Part shown: positions 55,666-64,000 of the stretch, piece by piece
Layout of the letters: the number at the start of each line of letters is the position of its first letter
Position numbering within the stretch: position 1 is the stretch's first letter
Source of the DNA: Euwallacea fornicatus
Lineage: Eukaryota; Arthropoda; Insecta; Coleoptera; Curculionidae
DNA: 64,000 nucleotides
Direction of reading: 5' to 3'
Assembly: GCF_040115645.1 (NCBI RefSeq)
Contig: NW_027096051.1
Location: forward strand, 310,001-374,000
The notes under the pieces: generated by a model
What the model saw: only the letters and a program-made list of their open reading frames with translations
Databases searched by the model: none
What the model was told of the DNA's origin: nothing
Program-made: the position numbers and the translations under genes

Positions 55666-56994
55666 ATCTTGTTGAATTTCCCAGAAAAATAGTACTTTAT
55701 GTGCTCAAATACACAACTTTTGTGACTTTTCAAATTTTGAATCTCGTTAACTTCGACAAATGATGACCAAATGTCTTAAACAAAGTGTCAAATTAATCAG
55801 CTCGACGGGATCGTTAAGATAACACAACAGATCATGATTGAATCTTGTTGAATTTCCCAGAAAAATAGTACTTTATGTGCTCAAATACACAACTTTTGTG
55901 ACTTTTCAAATTTTGAAGCTCGATAACTTCGACAAATGATGACCAAATGTCTTAAACAAAGTGTTAAATTAATCAGCTCGACGGGATCGTTAACATGACA
56001 CAACACATCGTGATTGCATCTTGTCAACTTTCCCAGAAAAATAGTACTTTAAGTTCTCAGACACACTACTTTTGTGACTTTTCAAATTTTGAAGCTCGAT
56101 AACTTCGAAAAATGATGACCAAATGTCTTAAACAAAGTGTCAAATTAATCAGCTCGACGGGATCGTTAAGATGACACAACAGATCATGATTGCATCTTGT
56201 TGAATTTCCCAGAAAAATAGTACTTTATGTGCTCAAATACACAACTTTTGTGACTTTTCAAATTTTGAATCTCGTTAACTTCGACAAATGATGACCAAAT
56301 GTCTTAAACAAAGTGTCAAATTAATCAGCTCGACGGGATCGTTAAGATAACACAACAGATCATGATTGAATCTTGTTGAATTTCCCAGAAAAATAGTACT
56401 TTATGTGCTCAAATACACAACTTTTGTGACTTTTCAAATTTTGAATCTCGTTAACTTCGACAAATGATGACCAAATGTCTTAAACAAAGTGTCAAATTAA
56501 TCAGCTCGACGGGATCGTTAAGATAACACAACAGATCATGATTGAATCTTGTTGAATTTCCCAGAAAAATAGTACTTTATGTGCTCAAATACACAACTTT
56601 TGTGACTTTTCAAATTTTGAAGCTCGATAACTTCGACAAATGATGACCAAATGTCTTAAACAAAGTGTTAAATTAATCAGCTCGACGGGATCGTTAACAT
56701 GACACAACACATCGTGATTGCATCTTGTCAACTTTCCCAGAAAAATAGTACTTTAAGTTCTCAGACACACTACTTTTGTGACTTTTCAAATTTTGAAGCT
56801 CGATAACTTCGAAAAATGATGACCAAATGTCTTAAACAAAGTGTCAAATTAATCAGCTCGACGGGATCGTTAAGATGACACAACAGATCATGATTGCATC
56901 TTGTTGAATTTCCCAGAAAAATAGTACTTTATGTGCTCAAATACACAACTTTTGTGACTTTTCAAATTTTGAATCTCGTTAACTTCGACAAATG
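55666..56994 (+). repeat. 4-monomer tandem duplication (704 bp)
   Basis: Sequence 55,666-56,290 repeats at 56,370-56,994, an offset of 704 (4 x 176). The private 'cacactactttt' (56,067 and 56,771) and 'cttcgaaaaatg' (about 56,105 and 56,809) match. The pairing stops where the second copy has the 1-bp-shortened 'aaatgtgtccaaatg' (deletion near 56,995). Confidence 0.87.
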
Positions 56995-58669
56995 TGTCCA
57001 AATGTCTTAAACAAAGTGTCAAATTAATCAGCTCGACGGGATCGTTAAGATGACACAACAGATCATGATTGCATCTTGTTGAATTTCCCAGAAAACTAGT
57101 ACTTTATGTGCTCAAATACACAACTTTTGTGACTTTTCAAATTTTGAATCTCGTTAACTTCGACAAATGATGACCAAATGTCTTAAACAAAGTGTCAAAT
57201 TAATCAGCTCGACGGGATCGTTAAGATAACAAAACAGATCATGATTGAATCTTGTTGAATTTCCCAGAAAAATAGTACTTTATGTGCTCAAATACACAAC
57301 TTTTGTGACTTTTCAAATTTTGAAGCTCGATAACTTCGAAAAATGATGACCAAATGTCTTAAACAAAGTGTCAAATTAATCAGCTCGACGGGATCGTTAA
57401 CATGACACAACACATCATGATTGCATCTTGTCGACTTTCCCAGAAAAATAGTACTTTAAGTTCTCAGACACACAACTTTTGTGACTTTTCAAATTTTGAA
57501 TCTCGTTAACTTCGACAAATGATGACCAAATGTCTTAAACAAAGTGTCAAATTAATCAGCTCGACGGGATCGTTAAGATGACACAACACATCATGATTGC
57601 ATCTTGTCGACTTTCCCAGAAAAATAGTACTTTAAGTTCTCAGACACACAACTTTTGTGACTTTTCAAATTTTGAAGCTCGATAACTTCGACAAATGATG
57701 ACCAAATGTCTTAAACAAATTGTCAAATTAATCAGCTCGACGGGATCGTTAACATGACACAACACATCATGATTGCATCTTGTCGACTTTCCCAGAAAAA
57801 TAGTACTTTAGGTTCTCAGACACACAACTTTTGTGACTTTTCACATTTTGAAGCTCGTTAACTTCGACAAATGATGACCAAATGTCTTAAACAAAGTGTC
57901 AAATTAATCAGCTCGACGGGATCGTCAACATGACACAACACATCATGATTGCATCTTGTCGACTTTCCCAGAAAAATAGTACTTTAAGTTCTCAGACACA
58001 CAACTTTTGTGACTTTTCAAATTTTGAAGCTCGATAACTTCGACAAATGATGACCGAATGTCTTAAACAAAGTGTTAAATTAATCAGCTCGACGGGATCG
58101 TTAACATGACACAACACATCGTGATTGCATCTTGTCAACTTTCCCAGAAAAATAGTACTTTATGTGCTCAAACACTCAAATTGTGTGACTTTTCTAATTT
58201 TAAAGCTCGATAACTTCGACAAATGATGACCAAATGTCTTAAACAAAGTGTCAAATTAATCAGCTCGACGGGATCGTTAAGATGACACAACAGATCATGA
58301 TTGCATCTTGTTGAATTTCCCAGAAAAATTGTACTTTATGTGCTCAAATACACAACTTTTGTGACTTTTCAAATTTTGAAGCTCGATAACTTCGACAAAT
58401 GATGACCAAATGTCTTAAACAAAGTGTCAAATTAATCAGCTCGACGGGATCGTTAAGATGACACAACACATCATGATTGCATCTTGTTGAATTTCCCAGA
58501 AAAATAGTACTTTATGTGCTCAAATACACAACTTTTGTGACTTTTCAAATTTTGAATCTCGTTAACTTCGACAAATGATGACCAAATGTCTTAAACAAAG
58601 TGTCAAATTAATCAGGTCGACGGGATCGTTAAGATGACCCAACAGATCATGATTGAATCTTGTTGAATT
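56995..58669 (+). repeat. Array stretch without a clear higher-order period
   Basis: Monomers continue in register with mixed haplotypes. Private changes include 'aaaactagtact' near 57,093 (a new SpeI site beside the ScaI site), 'aacaaaacag' near 57,230, 'tttaggttctcag' near 57,811 with 'ttcacattttg', and 'gaccgaatg' near 58,053. The 'tttaggttctcag' and 'ttcacattttg' pair returns near 62,033 and 62,561. No gene is present. Confidence 0.72.
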
Positions 58670-59405
58670 TCCCAGAAAAATTGTACTTTATGTGCTCAAA
58701 TACACAACTTTTGTGACTTTTCAAATTTTGAAGCTCGATAACTTCGACAAATGATGACCAAATGTCTTAAACAAAGTGTCAAATTAATCAGCTCGACGGG
58801 ATCGTTAAGATGACACAACACATCATGATTGCATCTTGTCGACTTCCCAGAAAAATAGTACTTTAAGTTCTCAGACACACAACTTTTGTGACTTTTCAAA
58901 TTTTGAAGCTCGATAACTTCGACAAATGATGACCAAATGTCTTAAACAAAGTGTCAAATTAATCAGCTCGACGGGATCGTTAACATGACACAACACATCA
59001 TGATTGCATCTTGTCGACTTTCCCAGAAAAATAGTACTTTAAGTTCTCAGACACACAACTTTTGTGACTTTTCAAATTTTGAAGCTCGATAACTTCGACA
59101 AATGATGACCAAATGTCTTAAACAAAGTGTCAAATTAATCAGCTCGACGGGATCGTTAAGATGACCCAACAGATCATGATTGCATCTTGTTGAATTTCCC
59201 AGAAAAATAGTACTTTATGTGCTCAAACACTCAAATTTTGTGACTTTTCTAACTTTAAAGCTCGATAACTTCGACAAATGATGACCAAATGTCTTAAACA
59301 AAGTGTCAAATTAATCAGCTCTACGGGATCGTTAAGATGACACAACAGATCATGATTGCATCTTGTTGAATTTCCCAGAAAAATAGTACTTTATGTGCTC
59401 AGATA
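58670..59405 (+). repeat. Displaced mosaic copy, member 1 (offset 4,223 bp)
   Basis: Rare features here recur 4,223 bases to the right: 'aaaaattgtac' (near 58,677), the 1-bp-deleted 'gtcgacttcccag' (58,841 and 63,064) and 'gctctacggg' (59,317 and 63,540). The offset is 24 monomers minus one base, the missing base being the deletion itself. Between these anchors the copies differ in patches, for example 'gtcgactttccc' with 'aagttctcag' here (near 59,013) against 'gttgaatttccc' with 'atgtgctcaa' there. This looks like patchy gene conversion after the duplication. Confidence 0.72.
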
Positions 59406-59704
59406 CACAACTTTCGTGACTTTTCAAATTTTGAATCTCGTTAACTTCGACAAATGATGACCAAATGTCTTAAACAAAGTGTCAAATTAATCAGCTCGAC
59501 GGGATCGTTAAGATGACACAACAGATCATGATTGCATCTTGTTGAATTTCCCAGAAAAATAGTACTTTATGTGCTCAGATACACAACTTTTGTGACTTTT
59601 CAAATTTTGAAGCTCGATAACTTCGACAAATGATGACCAAATGTCTTAAACAAATTGTCAAATTAATCAGCTCGACGGGATCGTTAACATGACACAACAC
59701 ATCA

Positions 59705-61714
59705 TGATTGCATCTTGTCAACTTTCCCAGAAAAATAGTACTTTAAGTTCTCAGACACACAACTTTTGTGACTTTTCAAATTTTGAAGCTCGATAACTTC
59801 GACAAATGATGACCAAATGTCTTAAACAAATTGTCAAATTAATCAGCTCGACGGGATCGTTAACATGACACAACACATCATGATTGCATCTTGTCGACTT
59901 TCCCAGAAAAATAGTACTTTAAGTTCTCAGACACACAACTTTTGTGACTTTTCAAATTTTGAATCTCGTTAACTTCGACAAATGATGACCAAATGTCTTA
60001 AACAAAGTGTCAAATTAATCAGCTCGACGGGATCGTTAAGATGACACAACAGATCATGATTGCATCTTGTTGAATTTCCCAGAAAAATAGTACTTTATGT
60101 GCTCAGATACACAACTTTTGTGATTTTTCAAATTTTGAATCTCGTCTACTTCGACAAATGATGACCAAATGTCTTAAACAAAGTGTCAAATTAATCAGCT
60201 CGAGGGGATCGTTAAGATGACACAACAGATCATGATTGCATCTTGTTGAATTTCCCAGAAAAATAGTACTTTATGTGCTCAGATACACAACTTTTGTGAC
60301 TTTTCAAATTTTGAAGCTCGATAACTTCGACAAATGATGACCAAATGTCTTAAACAAATTGTCAAATTAATCAGCTCGACGGGATCGTTAACATGACACA
60401 ACACATCATGATTGCATCTTGTCAACTTTCCCAGAAAAATAGTACTTTAAGTTCTCAGACACACAACTTTTGTGACTTTTCAAATTTTGAAGCTCGATAA
60501 CTTCGACAAATGATGACCAAATGTCTTAAACAAATTGTCAAATTAATCAGCTCGACGGGATCGTTAACATGACACAACACATCATGATTGCATCTTGTCG
60601 ACTTTCCCAGAAAAATAGTACTTTAAGTTCTCAGACACACAACTTTTGTGACTTTTCAAATTTTGAAGCTCGATAACTTCGACAAATGATGACCAAATGT
60701 CTTAAACAAAGTGTTAAATTAATCAGCTCGACGGGATCGTTAACATGACACAACACATCGTGATTGCATCTTGTCAACTTTCCCAGAAAAATAGTACTTT
60801 AAGTTCTCAGACACACAACTTTTGTGACTTTTCAAATTTTGAAGCTCGATAACTTCGACAAATGATGACCAAATGTCTTAAACAAATTGTCAAATTAATC
60901 AGCTCGACGGGATCGTTAACATGACACAACACATCATGATTGCATCTTGTCGACTTTCCCAGAAAAATAGTACTTTAAGTTCTCAGACACACAACTTTTG
61001 TGACTTTTCAAATTTTGAATCTCGTTAACTTCGACAAATGATGACCAAATGTCTTAAACAAAGTGTCAAATTAATCAGCTCGACGGGATCGTTAAGATGA
61101 CACAACAGATCATGATTGCATCTTGTTGAATTTCCCAGAAAAATAGTACTTTATGTGCTCAGATACACAACTTTTGTGATTTTTCAAATTTTGAATCTCG
61201 TCAACTTCGACAAATGATGACCAAATGTCTTAAACAAAGTGTCAAATTAATCAGCTCGAGGGGATCGTTAAGATGACACAACAGATCATGATTGCATCTT
61301 GTTGAATTTCCCAGAAAAATAGTACTTTATGTGCTCAGATACACAACTTTTGTGACTTTTCAAATTTTGAAGCTCGATAACTTCGACAAATGATGACCAA
61401 ATGTCTTAAACAAATTGTCAAATTAATCAGCTCGACGGGATCGTTAACATGACACAACACATCATGATTGCATCTTGTCAACTTTCCCAGAAAAATAGTA
61501 CTTTAAGTTCTCAGACACACAACTTTTGTGACTTTTCAAATTTTGAAGCTCGATAACTTCGACAAATGATGACCAAATGTCTTAAACAAATTGTCAAATT
61601 AATCAGCTCGACGGGATCGTTAACATGACACAACACATCATGATTGCATCTTGTCGACTTTCCCAGAAAAATAGTACTTTAAGTTCTCAGACACACAACT
61701 TTTGTGACTTTTCA
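59705..61714 (+). repeat. 6-monomer tandem duplication (1,056 bp)
   Basis: Sequence 59,705-60,658 repeats at 60,761-61,714, an offset of 1,056. Paired rare variants are 'tgatttttc' (60,121 and 61,177) and 'ctcgaggggatc' (60,201 and 61,257 at 'cgagg'). One difference is visible: 'ctcgtctac' at 60,147 against 'ctcgtcaac' at 61,203. Monomers with 'aaattgtc' are common in this part, as in the nested 6-monomer repeats near 45 kb and 52 kb. Confidence 0.85.
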
Positions 61715-61812
61715 CATTTTGAAGCTCGTTAACTTCGACAAATGATGACCAAATGTCTTAAACAAATTGTCAAATTAATCAGCTCGACGGGATCGTTAAC
61801 ATGACACAACAC

Positions 61813-62868
61813 ATCATGATTGCATCTTGTCAACTTTCCCAGAAAAATAGTACTTTAAGTTCTCAGACACACAACTTTTGTGACTTTTCAAATTTTGAAG
61901 CTCGATAACTTCGACAAATGATGACCAAATGTCTTAAACAAAGTGTCAAATTAATCAGCTCGACGGGATCGTTAACATGACACAACACATCATGATTGCA
62001 TCTTGTCGACTTTCCCAGAAAAATAGTACTTTAGGTTCTCAGACACACAACTTTTGTGACTTTTCACATTTTGAAGCTCGTTAACTTCGACAAATGATGA
62101 CCAAATGTCTTAAACAAAGTGTCAAATTAATAAGCTCGACGGGATCGTTAACATGACACAACACATCATGATTGCATCTTGTCGACTTTCCCAGAAAAAT
62201 AGTACTTTAAGTTCTCAGACACACAACTTTTGTGACTTTTCAAATTTTGAAGCTCGATAACTTCGACAAATGATGACCAAATGTCTTAAACAAAGTGTCA
62301 AATTAATCAGCTCGACGGGATCGTTAAGATGACACAACAGATCATGATTGCATCTTGTCAACTTTCCCAGAAAAATAGTACTTTAAGTTCTCAGACACAC
62401 AACTTTTGTGACTTTTCAAATTTTGAAGCTCGATAACTTCGACAAATGATGACCAAATGTCTTAAACAAAGTGTCAAATTAATCAGCTCGACGGGATCGT
62501 TAACATGACACAACACATCATGATTGCATCTTGTCGACTTTCCCAGAAAAATAGTACTTTAGGTTCTCAGACACACAACTTTTGTGACTTTTCACATTTT
62601 GAAGCTCGTTAACTTCGACAAATGATGACCAAATGTCTTAAACAAAGTGTCAAATTAATAAGCTCGACGGGATCGTTAACATGACACAACACATCATGAT
62701 TGCATCTTGTCGACTTTCCCAGAAAAATAGTACTTTAAGTTCTCAGACACACAACTTTTGTGACTTTTCAAATTTTGAAGCTCGATAACTTCGACAAATG
62801 ATGACCAAATGTCTTAAACAAAGTGTCAAATTAATCAGCTCGACGGGATCGTTAAGATGACACAACAG
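61813..62868 (+). repeat. 3-monomer tandem duplication (528 bp)
   Basis: Unit a is 61,813-62,340 and unit b is 62,341-62,868, an offset of 528 (3 x 176). The markers 'tttaggttctcag' (near 62,033 and 62,561), 'ttcacattttgaagctcg' (62,063 and 62,591) and 'aaattaataagctcg' pair exactly. Pairing continues a few bases past 62,868, to the point where the right-hand monomer reads 'tcttgatg'. Confidence 0.87.
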
Positions 62869-62892
62869 ATCATGATTGCATCTTGATGAATT

Positions 62893-63628
62893 TCCCAGAA
62901 AAATTGTACTTTATGTGCTCAAATACACAACTTTTGTGACTTTTCAAATTTTGAAGCTCGATAACTTCGACAAATGATGACCAAATGTCTTAAACAAAGT
63001 GTCAAATTAATCAGCTCGACGGGATCGTTAAGATGACACAACACATCATGATTGCATCTTGTCGACTTCCCAGAAAAATAGTACTTTAAGTTCTCAGACA
63101 CACAACTTTTGTGACTTTTCAAATTTTGAAGCTCGATAACTTCGACAAATGATGACCAAATGTCTTAAACAAAGTGTCAAATTAATCAGCTCGACGGGAT
63201 CGTTAACATGACACAACACATCATGATTGCATCTTGTTGAATTTCCCAGAAAAATAGTACTTTATGTGCTCAAATACACAACTTTTGTGACTTTTCAAAT
63301 TTTGAAGCTCGATAACTTCGACAAATGATGACCAAATGTCTTAAACAAAGTGTCAAATTAATCAGCTCGACGGGATCGTTAAGATGACCCAACAGATCAT
63401 GATTGCATCTTGTTGAATTTCCTAGAAAAATAGTACTTTATGTGCTCAAACACTCAAATTGTGTGACTTTTCTAACTTTAAAGCTCGATAACTTCGACAA
63501 ATGATGACCAAATGTCTTAAACAAAGTGTCAAATTAATCAGCTCTACGGGATCGTTAAGATGACACAACAGATCATGATTGCATCTTGTTGAATTTCCCA
63601 GAAAAATAGTACTTTATGTGCTCAAATA
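62893..63628 (+). repeat. Displaced mosaic copy, member 2 (offset 4,223 bp)
   Basis: Partner of 58,670-59,405. Its left neighbour carries 'tcttgatgaattt' (near 62,881), and the monomer near 63,421 has 'tttcctagaaa', neither seen in member 1. Each member contains a minus-strand open frame of 67 codons (58,696-58,899 and 62,919-63,122) that spans the 175-bp monomer. The frames are identical because the DNA is identical there, and I do not regard them as genes. Confidence 0.72.
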
Positions 63629-64000
63629 CACAACTTTTGTGACTTTTCAAATTTTGAATCTCGTTAACTTCGACAAATGATGACCAAATGTCTTAAGCAA
63701 AGTGTCAAATTAATCAGCTCTACGGGATCGTTAAGATGACACAACAGATCATGATTGCATCTTGTTGAATTTCCCAGAAAAATAGTACTTTATGTGCTCA
63801 AATACACAACTTTTGTGACTTTTCAAATTTTGAAGCTCGATAACTTCGACAAATGATGACCAAATGTCTTAAACAAAGTGTCAAATTAATCAGCTCGACG
63901 GGATCGTTAACATGACACAACACATCATGATTGCATCTTGTCGACTTTCCCAGAAAAATAGTACTTTAAGTTCTCAGACACACAACTTTTGTGACTTTTC
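63629..64000 (+). repeat. Right edge of the window, array continues
   Basis: Two more monomers follow in register, one with 'cttaagcaaag' near 63,695, and the last monomer begins at 63,847 and is cut at its base 154 by the end of the window. There is no sign of a flank, so the array extends to the right. Confidence 0.9.

Larger units (their letters stand above)
1..64000 (+). repeat. Satellite DNA array, 176-bp monomer, head-to-tail
   Basis: The entire window is a tandem array. The motif beginning 'cgacaaatga' recurs at 1, 177, 353, 529 and so on to 63,847, normally every 176 bases and always on the same strand. From 1 to 63,847 is 63,846 bases, which is 363 x 176 minus 42, so there are 363 full monomers and a 154-base partial at the right edge. 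Both edges lie inside the array, so its real ends are not seen. No single-copy sequence, mobile element or inversion interrupts it. Such arrays are known from centromeres and pericentromeric or subtelomeric heterochromatin of eukaryotes. A unit near nucleosome length favours a centromere-type satellite, but this is inference. A plant host is my best guess from general resemblance only. Confidence 0.97.

Noticed and set aside
58696..58899. Minus-strand open frame of 67 codons
   Set aside because: It lies wholly inside the satellite and spans more than one monomer. It stays open only because the 175-bp monomer (1-bp deletion at about 58,841) shifts the frame past a stop. No promoter, codon bias or domain is visible.
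62919..63122. Identical minus-strand open frame of 67 codons
   Set aside because: Same explanation as at 58,696-58,899. The identity of the two proteins reflects a copied pair of monomers, not selection on a gene.
1..64000. CRISPR array
   Set aside because: The repeats abut directly with no unique spacers; the unit is 176 bp and variation is scattered point changes. This is a satellite.
1..64000. Telomere-type repeats or a subtelomere
   Set aside because: No run of TTTAGGG, TTAGGG or similar short telomeric units is present on either strand.
1..64000. Transposon or retroelement insertion
   Set aside because: Register is kept through the whole window apart from 1- and 2-bp deletions, which leaves no room for an insertion. 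No terminal repeats or target-site duplications are seen.

Overview
The whole 64 kb window is one uninterrupted, head-to-tail satellite DNA array. The monomer is 176 bp, AT-rich (about 34% GC in the consensus I read), always in the same orientation, and present as 363 complete copies plus a final partial copy of 154 bp. I found no gene, RNA gene, transposon, CRISPR array, telomere repeat, inversion or single-copy spacer. The only open frames above about 60 codons are two identical 67-codon minus-strand frames that follow from a 1-bp deletion inside a monomer; they are not genes. A multi-hundred-copy array with a nucleosome-sized monomer is typical of eukaryotic centromeric or pericentromeric heterochromatin. 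The AT-rich 176-bp unit and a phrase around 'ctcgataacttcgac' remind me of plant satellites, but I cannot name the species, and calling it centromeric is inference.

Layout. (1) About 1-24,266 is a left domain rich in monomers carrying 'gacgactaaatg' and in a 1-bp-deleted 175-bp subfamily. It contains multi-kb repeated blocks: an offset of 3,865 bp (22 monomers) and copies spaced 3,340-3,341 bp (19 monomers). (2) 24,267-31,388 is a less homogenised middle domain with older, mutated block duplications (5-mer, 17-mer). (3) 31,389-40,153 is a higher-order repeat (HOR) of 19 monomers (3,344 bp) in 2.7 copies; the middle copy has lost exactly one monomer. (4) 40,705-55,488 is a tandem duplication of a 42-monomer block (exactly 7,392 bp). 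Each copy contains a nested 10-monomer duplication (1,760 bp offset) and a nested 6-monomer duplication (1,056 bp offset). (5) 55,489-64,000 has shorter HORs: 4-mer (704 bp), 6-mer (1,056 bp), 3-mer (528 bp), and a displaced mosaic copy 4,223 bp away.

How it works together. The monomer itself looks like an ancient trimer of 58-60 bp sub-blocks, each carrying a 'tcaaatt/tgaattt' core. Modern monomers fall into linked haplotypes that alternate, and recombinant haplotypes show exchange or gene conversion. Copy offsets are whole multiples of the monomer once single-base deletions are counted, and where I traced a junction it falls within sequence shared by the flanking monomers. This is the expected footprint of unequal crossing-over or replication slippage in register. 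Base-count bookkeeping closes exactly: all length loss relative to 176-bp register is explained by individually visible 1- or 2-bp deletions.
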